64,000 nt of DNA. Origin: UBA2387 sp019454665 (GTDB lineage Bacteria; Armatimonadota; Fimbriimonadia; Fimbriimonadales; Fimbriimonadaceae). This document shows, piece after piece, positions 8,352 to 15,941 of the stretch. The stretch is taken from positions 268,055 through 332,054 of the forward strand of contig BTVX01000001.1 in NCBI GenBank assembly GCA_045862995.1, written 5' to 3'. The first letter of the stretch is position 1. Every line of letters starts with the position of its first letter. The notes beneath the pieces are model-generated. The model searched no databases. It worked only from the letters and a program-made list of their open reading frames with translations, and had not been told where the DNA came from. Position numbers and translations under genes: made by a program.

Positions 8352-8935
8352 TCGTCGTTCTCGATTACGGGATGGGAAACCTGAAGTCGGTCAAAAAGGC
8401 CATTGACTTCTTGGGCTACGATTCCCGGATTCAGAACGACCTGCAGGGCGCGACCAAACTCATCATTCCCGGCGTCGGTGCGTTCGCAGAGGCGATGAAG
8501 CACCTTGCACCCTTTCGCGAAGAGATCGAGGCTTTCGCGAACAGCGGGCGCCCCGTGATGGGCATCTGCCTGGGTCAACAACTCCTCTTCGACCGCAGCG
8601 AGGAACACGGCGGTTCCGAAGGTCTTGGGCTGCTGCCCGGCGTCGTCCGCTACCTCCCCCGGTTGGAAGGACTCAAGGTGCCGCACATGGGATGGAACAC
8701 CCTGCAGGTCCGCGACCGAGTGCTCTTCGAGGGGATTGACCCCGGCAGCCAGGTCTACTTCGTCCATTCGCTCTATACCGAATGCGTGGAGCAGGCCGAC
8801 ATCGCGGCCACCTCCACCTACGGCATCGAATTCCCCGCCGCCGTTCGCCGCGAGAACATCTGGGGCTGCCAATTTCACCCCGAAAAGAGCGGCATCATCG
8901 GCCTGGCCATCCTACGCAACTTTCTGGCATGGTGA
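8348..8935 (+). CDS. hisH: Imidazole glycerol phosphate synthase, glutamine amidotransferase subunit
   Basis: A 195-residue class I glutamine amidotransferase that feeds ammonia to HisF. The nucleophile Cys74 sits in MGICLGQQ, and His177 and Glu179 in QFHPEKS complete the triad. The oxyanion-type segment PGVGAF is present. Translation starts at TTG 8348, inside the end of hisB, and stops within the hisA start (overlap of 7 bases). Its partner gene hisF is not adjacent: it lies at 58.4 kb on the other strand, so subunit balance must be set from two loci. Confidence 0.97.
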   Translation: MIVVLDYGMGNLKSVKKAIDFLGYDSRIQNDLQGATKLIIPGVGAFAEAMKHLAPFREEIEAFANSGRPVMGICLGQQLLFDRSEEHGGSEGLGLLPGVVRYLPRLEGLKVPHMGWNTLQVRDRVLFEGIDPGSQVYFVHSLYTECVEQADIAATSTYGIEFPAAVRRENIWGCQFHPEKSGIIGLAILRNFLAW

Positions 8936-9657
8936 TCTTCCCCGCCATTGACTTGCTGGGCGGCAGGTGCGTGCGCCTCGTTCAGGGCGATTACGATCGC
9001 AGCACCGTCTACGACGACGACCCGCTGGCGCCCGCGAAGACATTTGTGGCCGAAGGCGCCGCATGGTTGCATGTCGTGGACCTCGACGGTGCGCGCAGCG
9101 GCACACCCGTCAATACCGAGGTCATCCGGGCCATCGTGGCCGAGACGGGGGCGCGCGTTCAGGTCGGGGGAGGCGTGCGGTCGCTCGAACACGCCCAGCG
9201 GCTCCTGGACTGCGGCGTCGAGCGCGTGATCGTGGGCAGCGCTCTGGTCCGCGGCACGATCCCGCCAGAAGCGTGGTTCGACGCACTGGGCGATCGGCTT
9301 GTTGCGGGTCTCGATGCACGCAACGGCGAAGTCGCCATCGAAGGCTGGCTGGAAGGCACGGGCCTAGGCGTTGTGGCGTTCGCGCAAGAGTTGGCGGCTC
9401 GCGGCGCGAAGCGCGTGGTTTACACGGATATCGCCGTGGACGGATCGCTCGCCGGCCCTTCGTTGGATTCGACCCAGAGGCTGGCCGAGGCCTTGGCCAT
9501 CCCGGTGATCGCCAGCGGCGGAGTCTCCTGCCTCGCTGATCTGCGGCCTTTGGCTGCTCTAGGGGTCGAAGGCGCGATCGTCGGCAAAGCCCTCTACGAG
9601 GGGCGTTTCACCCTCGCCGAAGCCCTGGCCGATCAGACCATAGTCCAGCCCCGTTAG
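8929..9657 (+). CDS. hisA: ProFAR isomerase, HisA
   Basis: A 242-residue TIM-barrel isomerase of histidine biosynthesis. It begins MVIFPAIDLLGGRCVRLVQG with catalytic Asp8, and the second catalytic Asp129 sits in VAGLDARNG. Phosphate-binding segments VQVGGGVRS and VIASGGVS are visible in the two halves of the barrel. The ATG at 8929 overlaps the end of hisH. A PriA-type dual enzyme (also TrpF) cannot be excluded from sequence reading, but the strand and loop motifs read like ordinary HisA. It is the last gene of the hisBHA run. Confidence 0.96.
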   Translation: MVIFPAIDLLGGRCVRLVQGDYDRSTVYDDDPLAPAKTFVAEGAAWLHVVDLDGARSGTPVNTEVIRAIVAETGARVQVGGGVRSLEHAQRLLDCGVERVIVGSALVRGTIPPEAWFDALGDRLVAGLDARNGEVAIEGWLEGTGLGVVAFAQELAARGAKRVVYTDIAVDGSLAGPSLDSTQRLAEALAIPVIASGGVSCLADLRPLAALGVEGAIVGKALYEGRFTLAEALADQTIVQPR

Positions 9658-9693
9658 ACAACCTTTGTACAATATCCGGAACAAGAGTGCCCT

Positions 9694-9960
9694 ATGTTCC
9701 CAGTTGAAAACATCGCCGTCATGATCCCGATCGTCGCCCTGATGATCCCGATTGTGGCGATCCTCTCGGCGCATCAGCAGAAGATGGCGAGAATCATCCA
9801 CGAGACGCGCAACTCTGGGCAGGACGTCGAGGTCCAGCGGTTGCGGGCCGAGGTCGAACAACTCAAGCATTTGGTCCATCAGCAGACGATTGCCATTGAC
9901 AACCTGAGTTCGCTGCCCGCGAAGCAGTCGTCGCCGACCGAACTGCAAAGCCGCCTGTGA
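9694..9960 (+). CDS. Small membrane protein with coiled coil
   Basis: An 88-residue protein with one N-terminal helix (about residues 6-24, IAVMIPIVALMIPIVAILS) followed by a charged heptad-like segment, VQRLRAEVEQLKHLVHQQ (about 47-64). This is the architecture of PspB-like or other small anchored coiled-coil proteins, but I do not recognise a family. The helix carries a short internal repeat of MIPIVA. Its stop overlaps the start of the following ABC ATPase by four bases (GTGA), so the two are co-translated and may act together. It could tether the ATPase, which has no permease gene beside it. Confidence 0.75.
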   Translation: MFPVENIAVMIPIVALMIPIVAILSAHQQKMARIIHETRNSGQDVEVQRLRAEVEQLKHLVHQQTIAIDNLSSLPAKQSSPTELQSRL

Positions 9961-10727
9961 CCTGCCAGCCGCTTCTCGAGGTCGCCGGCCTGGACTGCGG
10001 CTACGGTTCCCGCCGGGTATTGGAAGGAGTCGGCTTCACGATCGAGCCCGGCGAAGTGGTGGCCCTGCTCGGCCCCAACGGGAGCGGCAAATCCACGTTG
10101 CTCAAGACGCTGGCCCACACGCTTCGCCCGCTGGCGGGTCGGGTGACCATCGAAGGCAGGGATTCAGGGAGCCTCGGATGCGTGGAACTCGCTCAGCGTG
10201 TGGCCTATGTGCCGCAGGAGGAAGACGTCCGCTTTCCGTTCAGCGCCTACGAGGTCGTGGCGATGGGTCGCCTCGCGCGATCGGGAAGTCTGTTCGACAC
10301 GCCAGAGGACCGCACCAAGAGCCTGGAGGCGATGGAGCAGACCGACTCGTCGCACCTGGCCAGCCGTGCCATCACCGAGTTGAGCGGCGGCGAGAAGCAA
10401 CGAGTCCTGGTCGCACGCGCACTCGCCCAAGGGGCGAGGATGCTGCTTATGGACGAGCCGACCTCGCACCTCGATGTGCGGCACGCGGTCGAGTTCGCCC
10501 GACTTCTGGCCCGCCTCTCGGCACTCGGCTACGGCGTCATCGCAGCGGTCCACGACCTCACGCTGGCGGGACGCATCGCCCCCCGCGGCATGTTGCTCGG
10601 CTCGGGCCGGATCGTGGCCGACGGTCCCATGGGCGACTTGTTGCACTCGCCCTCGCTCGACGAGGTTTACGGAGTCACCTTCCGACGCTTCCAGGGAGAC
10701 CACGGCACGCTGCTCGAAGCCAGTTGA
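9957..10727 (+). CDS. ABC transporter ATP-binding protein, FecE/BtuD type
   Basis: A 256-residue nucleotide-binding subunit with Walker A (GPNGSGKST, about 36-44), Q-loop segment VAYVPQEEDVRFPFSAYEVV, signature LSGGEKQRV and Walker B MLLMDEPTSHLDVRH. The FPFSAYEVVAMGR pattern is typical of iron-siderophore, heme or cobalamin importers. No permease or binding protein is encoded nearby, so its membrane partner lies elsewhere or it serves another purpose. It starts at GTG 9957, overlapping the small coiled-coil membrane protein. Confidence 0.9.
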   Translation: MTCQPLLEVAGLDCGYGSRRVLEGVGFTIEPGEVVALLGPNGSGKSTLLKTLAHTLRPLAGRVTIEGRDSGSLGCVELAQRVAYVPQEEDVRFPFSAYEVVAMGRLARSGSLFDTPEDRTKSLEAMEQTDSSHLASRAITELSGGEKQRVLVARALAQGARMLLMDEPTSHLDVRHAVEFARLLARLSALGYGVIAAVHDLTLAGRIAPRGMLLGSGRIVADGPMGDLLHSPSLDEVYGVTFRRFQGDHGTLLEAS

Positions 10728-10750
10728 GGCGCGACCAATAGGACCAAAGG

Positions 10751-10756
10751 TATAAT
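10751..10756 (+). promoter_or_regulatory. Consensus -10 element upstream of the TfoX-like gene
   Basis: A perfect TATAAT at 10751-10756. The following leader of about 75 bases carries GGAGG at 10821-10825, so unlike many genes here this one appears to use a conventional ribosome binding site. Confidence 0.55.
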
Positions 10757-10837
10757 CTCCGCGTTGCCCAGTAAGGAGAGGACCGCAAGGGCGCGGCCAG
10801 CATTCGCCGCACCCAATCTCGGAGGATCTCAGGCAAG

Positions 10838-11170
10838 TTGGTGTATAGACCGGTGCGCTACGAACAGATGATGAAGGCGGCAGAGGCCTTCGACTGTCGT
10901 GCGAGGCGCATGTTCGGAGGGATGGCCATCTACACCGGCCCCAAGATGTTCGCCTTCCTCTACGAGTCTGAAATCGGGCTCAAACTGGCCCCGGAAGACC
11001 TTGAAGAGGCGATGAGCCTTCCCGGCGCCGGGCCCCTCCATCCAGAACCCGACGCCGAGCCGATGCGCGAATACGTTCGCATGCCGCGGGACATCCTGGA
11101 CAACTTCGAGGCGTTTCAAGCCTGGGTCGAGCGAAGCGCCAACTACGCGCGCAGCAGAATCAGCAACTGA
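10838..11170 (+). CDS. TfoX N-terminal domain family protein
   Basis: A 110-residue protein made of the TfoX/Sxy N-terminal domain alone. The motif RRMFGGMAIYTGPKMFAFLYESEIGLKL is diagnostic. In gamma-proteobacteria TfoX governs competence, but stand-alone N-domain proteins in other phyla have no settled role. I use TTG 10838; the next codon GTG 10841 is an equal candidate. A GGAGG at 10821-10825 lies 12 to 15 bases upstream. The segment EAMSLPGAGPLHPEPDAEPMREYVRMP is also typical of the single-domain family. Confidence 0.85.
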   Translation: MVYRPVRYEQMMKAAEAFDCRARRMFGGMAIYTGPKMFAFLYESEIGLKLAPEDLEEAMSLPGAGPLHPEPDAEPMREYVRMPRDILDNFEAFQAWVERSANYARSRISN

Positions 11171-11235
11171 CGGCAGGACTCGCTCCCATGAGCGTAGAAT
11201 GGTGCCGCAGTCCCTGTGACTCCTTTGGGTGTTCC

Positions 11236-12270
11236 ATGAATCGCCTCATCATCGCTTCCCTTCTCGCCGTCGTCTGCTTCGCTGGCTGCGCGCCGAAGGA
11301 GGGTGGCGGCGGCGCAACCGACTCCCCCTCCACAGCCGACGGCGGGGCGATCACGGCCGGCAAGTGGACCGTCCTCGACACGCGGACCGACATGGCCGAT
11401 CGCGCGCGGGCCAAGCAGAACGCCGAGGACGCGTTGATCAAGGAGTCGGACCTAGCCTGCCTCGTCGGCCTCTGGTCGTACAACGGCCCCGCCATCCTCT
11501 CTGCGGTTCAGAGTGCCGGAAAGGTCGGCCAGGTCAAGATCGTGTGCTTCGACGAGGAGGAGGACACCCTGCAGGGCGTGATAGACGGCGCGATCCACGG
11601 CACCGTGGTCCAGCAGCCGTACCAGTTCGGCTACGACTCGGTCCGCGTGTTGACCGCATTGGCCAAGGGGGATAAGTCCGTGGTGCCCGAGGGCGGCGTG
11701 CTGGAGATTCCGACGGTGTCGCTCCGCAAAGACGACGCCCAAGCCTTCTGGGACGAACTGAAGCAAAGGTTGGTGGCGGGAGCGGCCCCCGCCGTCGCCC
11801 CGGACGCCGTGAAGATCGCGTTCGTCACCAACAACGTCTCGGACTTCTGGAAGATCGCGAGAGCCGGTGTGGAGAAGGCATCGGCCGAGTTTGGCGCAGT
11901 GTGCGAGTTCCACATGCCCGCCGACGGGACGCCTTCGGAACAGCAGCGCATTGTCGAGGCGCTCGTCGCCAAGGGGATCTCCGGGATGGCCATCAGCCCG
12001 ATAGATCCGGAAAACCAGACCCAAATGCTCGACTCGGCCGCCGAGAAGATGAACGTCGTGACGCAAGATTCCGACGCTCCGGCCAGCAAGCGCCTTTGCT
12101 ACATCGGCACGAACAACTACAAGGCCGGGCGCGAGGCGGGCAAACTCATCAAGGAAGCCCTGCCGGAGGGCGGCAAGATCATGCTCTTCGTGGGACGGCT
12201 GGACGCCCAAAACGCCAAGGAGCGACGGCAGGGCATTCTCGACGAACTCGCCGACAAGCCCATGCCGTGA
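11236..12270 (+). CDS. Circularly permuted ribose-type substrate-binding lipoprotein
   Basis: A 344-residue lipoprotein with signal MNRLIIASLLAVVCFAGC (lipobox Cys18). The mature part is a type I periplasmic sugar-binding fold, but its halves are swapped. Residues 43-179 are the part that normally comes second (VLDTRTDMADRARAKQNAED, LVGLWSYNGPAILSAV, KIVCFDEEEDTLQGVIDGAI, VVQQPYQFGYDS, FWDELKQRL). After a linker, residues 193-344 are the part that normally comes first (KIAFVTNNVSDFWKIARAG, MAISPIDPENQTQML, TQDSDAPASKRLCYIGTNN, KIMLFVGRLDAQNAKERRQG). The frame is intact and the stop overlaps the next gene (GTGA). Family order is recalled from planctomycete and similar homologues. An assembly error or young rearrangement is the main alternative. 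Confidence 0.9.
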   Translation: MNRLIIASLLAVVCFAGCAPKEGGGGATDSPSTADGGAITAGKWTVLDTRTDMADRARAKQNAEDALIKESDLACLVGLWSYNGPAILSAVQSAGKVGQVKIVCFDEEEDTLQGVIDGAIHGTVVQQPYQFGYDSVRVLTALAKGDKSVVPEGGVLEIPTVSLRKDDAQAFWDELKQRLVAGAAPAVAPDAVKIAFVTNNVSDFWKIARAGVEKASAEFGAVCEFHMPADGTPSEQQRIVEALVAKGISGMAISPIDPENQTQMLDSAAEKMNVVTQDSDAPASKRLCYIGTNNYKAGREAGKLIKEALPEGGKIMLFVGRLDAQNAKERRQGILDELADKPMP

Positions 12271-13760
12271 GCAGGCTTCTCGAAGCGACGGGCATTGGCA
12301 AGCGGTTCGGCGGCGCGATCGCGTTGGAAGACGTCTCGCTCGCGCTGCACCAGGGCGAGATCGTCGGCCTGATCGGCGAAAACGGCGCGGGCAAGAGCAC
12401 GCTGATCAAGATCGTATCCGGCATCCACCGTCCCGACGCGGGCGTGATCCGGCTCGATGGCAAGCCCTGCGCCATACCGAACGTTCAGGCCGCTTGGCAA
12501 CACGGCATCGTCCTCGTCCATCAGGAACTCTCGGTGGCCGACAACCTCGGCGTGTCCGAGAGCATGTTCTTAGGACGCGAACGCCGCAATCGGTTGGGCT
12601 GGATCGCCCGGCGGGAGCAACGAGACCTCTGCGCCCCGATCCTCGAGACGCTCGGCGTTTCGTTCAGGGCGGAAACGCCCATGGCGACCCTCTCGATCGG
12701 TCAACGGCAGCTGGTCGAAATCGCCCGAGCCCTGCTGCTCGAATCGCGTCTCATCATTCTGGACGAACCCACCAGCAGTCTCACGCCCAGCGATGCCGAG
12801 CGCTTGTTCGCGGTGCTGCGTCAACTGCGTGAGCGAGGCACCACCATCCTCTATGTTTCGCACCGCTTGCCCGAAATCGAAGCGCTCTGCGACCGTGTGG
12901 TCGGGCTGCGGGACGGCCGCAACAGCGGTGAGCTCGTTCCACCCGACATCTCGGCCGACCAGATGATCCACTTGATGGTGGGCCGGGACCTCGAACGCCC
13001 ACCGATCCACGAAACCCCACCTTCGGGCGAAGTTCTCCTGCTGGCGAAGGGACTGCGCCTGCGGACCAACGACCCAAACGGCATGAACTTCGAGGTTCGC
13101 GCAGGCGAGGTCGTGGGCGTCGGCGGCCTGATGGGCTCGGGCAGAACCCGCCTTGCCAGCACCCTCTTCGGGCTTCAGAGGCCCGTGGGCGGCACGCTGA
13201 CCATCTGTGGCTCCCCGGGGCCGTCCAGGTCGCCGCGAGCGGCTGTCCGTCGCGGGGTAGCCCTCGTTCCCGAGGACCGCAAGACGCAAGGCTTGATTCT
13301 CGACGACACCATCCACGCGAACTGCGACTTGCCCGTGTTGCCCTTGGTGTCGAAACTCGGCTGGCCCGACCGGACGCGCCTTCGCGAACTGGCTGCAAAG
13401 GCCATGAGCACCCTGGGAATCAAGGCACCCTCCGCGCGAACGATGGTTTCCGCTCTTTCGGGCGGCAACCAACAAAAGGTCGCGATCGGCAAGTGGTTGG
13501 GCACCGGGCCGAGGTTGCTGATCCTTGACGAGCCCACGCGAGGAGTTGACGTTGGGGCCAAAAGCGAGATCTATCGCCAAATCCGGCAACTCGCCGACCA
13601 GGGGATGGCCGTGGTCATGGTCTCCAGCGATACGCCCGAGCTGCTCTCGATTCCCGACCGTGTCTTGGTGATGCATCAAGGACGGTTGGCTGGAGAGTTG
13701 CCCCGGGCCCACATGGATGAGGAGCGGTTCTTGACCCTGGCCACGGGAGGTGCCCTGTGA
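12267..13760 (+). CDS. Sugar ABC transporter ATP-binding protein, RbsA/MglA type
   Basis: A 497-residue protein with two tandem ATPase domains, as usual for ribose/galactose importers. Domain 1 has Walker A GENGAGKST, signature LSIGQRQLVEIARAL and Walker B LIILDEPTSSL. Domain 2 has the degenerate nucleotide site GLMGSGRTRLAS, signature LSGGNQQKVAIGKWL and LLILDEPTRGVDVGAKSEI. It starts at GTG 12267 within the stop of the permuted binding protein and ends overlapping the permease by four bases, so all three proteins are made from one message. Confidence 0.95.
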   Translation: MSRLLEATGIGKRFGGAIALEDVSLALHQGEIVGLIGENGAGKSTLIKIVSGIHRPDAGVIRLDGKPCAIPNVQAAWQHGIVLVHQELSVADNLGVSESMFLGRERRNRLGWIARREQRDLCAPILETLGVSFRAETPMATLSIGQRQLVEIARALLLESRLIILDEPTSSLTPSDAERLFAVLRQLRERGTTILYVSHRLPEIEALCDRVVGLRDGRNSGELVPPDISADQMIHLMVGRDLERPPIHETPPSGEVLLLAKGLRLRTNDPNGMNFEVRAGEVVGVGGLMGSGRTRLASTLFGLQRPVGGTLTICGSPGPSRSPRAAVRRGVALVPEDRKTQGLILDDTIHANCDLPVLPLVSKLGWPDRTRLRELAAKAMSTLGIKAPSARTMVSALSGGNQQKVAIGKWLGTGPRLLILDEPTRGVDVGAKSEIYRQIRQLADQGMAVVMVSSDTPELLSIPDRVLVMHQGRLAGELPRAHMDEERFLTLATGGAL

Positions 13761-14710
13761 AGCGCATCATTGGCGTGGCCGTTGCCCTGGTTTTGGTCGT
13801 CGTTCTGACGGCGCTGCAGGACCCCAAGTTCCTGCAGCCGGGCAACGTGTCGAACGTGGCGCGCTGGATCGGCATGTACGGGGTGATGAGCATCGGCCAG
13901 GCGTTCGTCATCATGACGGGCGGCATTGACCTCTCGGTCGGTTCCCTGGTGGGTTTGGTCGGGTGCGTGTTGGCTCGGCTCATCCGGGAGCACGGGGTGC
14001 CCGTGCCCGTTGCGGTGACCCTGGTGCTGGCCATGTGCGCGTCGCTGGGGTGGCTGCATGGCATGATGATCACGCGTCTTCGCCTGCAACCGTTCGTGGT
14101 CACCTTGTGCGGGTTGTTCATCTACCGGGGCATCGCGCGCTTCATCACGGGCGACGCGACGCAGGGCTTTGGCACGGGCTACACGGAGTTCAAACAACTC
14201 GCCGTCGGGACCTTGGTGGGCGTCCCCAATCCGTTCCTGATCCTCTTAGGGTTCGCGGCCGTTGCCTCGGTCGCGTTGAACTTCACCGTGTTCGGGCGGT
14301 ACCTCCTCGCACTCGGGCGCAACGAGACGGCGGCCCGCTACAGCGGCGTGCCGGTCAGCCGCGTGATCGTGGCCACCTACATCCTGTCGGCCCTCGGGGC
14401 GGGCGTCTCCGGCGTGTTGTTCGCGCTGGACCTGAACAGCATTCAGCCTTCGGGTCACGGCAACTTCTTCGAGCTTTACGCGATTGCCGGAGCCGTCTTG
14501 GGCGGCTGCAGCCTGCGCGGGGGCTACGGGTCCATCCTTGGCGTCCTTCTCGGGACGGCGATCGTGCGCGTGCTCTACAACGCGATCAACATCCTGGGCA
14601 TCGCCACGCAGCTGGAATTCGCGGTCGTGGGAACGGTGATCCTCTTCGGCGCGCTGGCCGACGAGGTCGTGCGTCGGATTGACGAGCGCCCGCGCGGCGC
14701 CCCGACTTGA
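13757..14710 (+). CDS. Sugar ABC transporter permease, RbsC type
   Basis: A 317-residue polytopic permease. The RbsC family signature GQAFVIMTGGIDLSVGSLVGL lies at about residues 47-67, and GRNETAARYSGVPVSRVIV plus ELYAIAGAVLGGCSLRGGYGS follow in the usual order. Start is GTG 13757, overlapping the ATPase stop. Together with the permuted binding protein and the double ATPase it forms a complete ribose-class importer. The sugar carried is unknown; homologues of this binding-protein subfamily are annotated broadly as sugar binders. Confidence 0.94.
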   Translation: MKRIIGVAVALVLVVVLTALQDPKFLQPGNVSNVARWIGMYGVMSIGQAFVIMTGGIDLSVGSLVGLVGCVLARLIREHGVPVPVAVTLVLAMCASLGWLHGMMITRLRLQPFVVTLCGLFIYRGIARFITGDATQGFGTGYTEFKQLAVGTLVGVPNPFLILLGFAAVASVALNFTVFGRYLLALGRNETAARYSGVPVSRVIVATYILSALGAGVSGVLFALDLNSIQPSGHGNFFELYAIAGAVLGGCSLRGGYGSILGVLLGTAIVRVLYNAINILGIATQLEFAVVGTVILFGALADEVVRRIDERPRGAPT

Positions 14711-14925
14711 GACCCGAGGAACGTCCCGGTCGGTTGACAGCTCGGCACTCCCCCGACTTCTCATGTCGAGCCCGTTGTTGGCAATCGGCGCGCATCGCTC
14801 CCCTGCGCCCTTCGTGTGCTTCGTCCATCCCGATCCGTCCTCCAACACCCACATCTGGGGGGAGTGAACGTGAATCGTGAACCGTGAGGCGAGGGACGTC
14901 CCGGCCAATGCCCAGGGTTACCGGG
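14711..14925. other. Convergent intergenic gap without a recognised gene
   Basis: 215 bases between convergent rbsC-like and E1-beta genes. A loosely repeated block, GAGGAACGTCCCGG at 14715 and GAGGGACGTCCCGG at 14891, brackets the gap. I see no hairpin with a T-run and no convincing reading frame. Confidence 0.4.
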
Positions 14926-15939
14926 TCAATACCTGAGGACGCGTTGCGCCGCGTCCAGCACCTTATGCGTGTTGGGCAACACGTAGGTCTCGAGCGACTT
15001 CGCCCACGGCACCGGCGTGTCCATGCGGGTGACCCGCAACGGCGGCGCGTCGAGCAGGTCGAACGCCTCGGTGGCGATGCGCGCCACGAGTTCGCCCGCG
15101 AAGCCGCACGTCATGGGCGCTTCGTTGACCACCACGCATCGGTTGGTCTTGGCCAGCGACGCCTTGATGGTGTCCATATCCAGAGGCACCAGCGATCGGA
15201 TATCAATCACTTCGGCGCGATAGCCCTGCTCGGCGAGCTTGTCCGCCGCCTCCAAGCAGTGATACACGTTCTGACCGTAGCTGACGAACGTTAGGTCCGT
15301 GCCTTCGCGCCGGACCGCAGCCTGGCCCAACGGCACGATGTAGTCCTCGGTGGGCAGTTCCTCTTCGATGTCGCGCTTTCGGTAGAGTTCCTTGATCTCG
15401 TAGATCAGAACCGGGTTGCCGTCGCGCAACGCGGCCCGGGTCATCCCCATCGCGTCGTAAGGAGTCGAGGGGCAGATCACCTTGATGCCGGGCGAGTTGC
15501 AGAACCACGCCTCGTTCATCTGGCTGTGGTAGAGCGCACCGCCGCCGTAGGCGCCCGCAGGGCCGCGGATGACGACATTCATGCCGACTTCGCCACCCGT
15601 GCGGTAGCAGTAGGTCGCCAACATGTTGACGATCTGGTCGAAACCGCATGAGATGAAGTCAATGAACTGCATCTCGGCCACGACGGTCTTGCCGTTCAGG
15701 GCCATGCCCGTCGCCGCGCCCACGATGAGCGCTTCACTGATGGGGGCATCAATCACGCGCTGGCGGCCGTGCTTGGCGAGCAACCCATCGGTGACGCCGA
15801 ACGCTCCGCCGAGGATGCCGATGTCTTCCCCGATGCAGACCATGTTGGGGTTGCGCGTCATCTCGCCATCGAGCGCTTCCTTGATGGCGGTCAGATAGTT
15901 CTTCTTGACCAGTTGTTGGTACTCGACTGAACTCGCCAT
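14926..15939 (-). CDS. 2-oxoacid (pyruvate-type) dehydrogenase E1 component, beta subunit
   Basis: A 337-residue transketolase-like subunit. Recognisable segments are IGEDIGILGGAFGVTDGL, RVIDAPISEALIVGAATGMAL, EMQFIDFISCGFDQIVN and the C-terminal VVNEAPMTCGFAGELVARI. It pairs with the alpha subunit encoded just upstream to decarboxylate pyruvate or a branched-chain 2-oxoacid on thiamine diphosphate. The start ATG at 15939 overlaps no other gene but follows the alpha stop by only two bases. E2 and E3 genes are not in the window. A second, fused E1 is encoded at 61.9 kb, so this cell has at least two E1 enzymes. Confidence 0.93.
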   Translation of the reverse strand: MASSVEYQQLVKKNYLTAIKEALDGEMTRNPNMVCIGEDIGILGGAFGVTDGLLAKHGRQRVIDAPISEALIVGAATGMALNGKTVVAEMQFIDFISCGFDQIVNMLATYCYRTGGEVGMNVVIRGPAGAYGGGALYHSQMNEAWFCNSPGIKVICPSTPYDAMGMTRAALRDGNPVLIYEIKELYRKRDIEEELPTEDYIVPLGQAAVRREGTDLTFVSYGQNVYHCLEAADKLAEQGYRAEVIDIRSLVPLDMDTIKASLAKTNRCVVVNEAPMTCGFAGELVARIATEAFDLLDAPPLRVTRMDTPVPWAKSLETYVLPNTHKVLDAAQRVLRY

Positions 15940-15941
15940 GG

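Noticed and set aside
10764..10871. Possible 35-codon leader peptide from TTG 10764, 7 bases after TATAAT
   Set aside because: Composition is unlike real proteins here, no ribosome signal supports it, and GGAGG at 10821 fits the TfoX-like gene instead.
14711..14925. Repeated GAGG-ACGTCCCGG blocks as ends of a mobile element
   Set aside because: They are direct, short and imperfect, with nothing coded between them and no target duplication seen.
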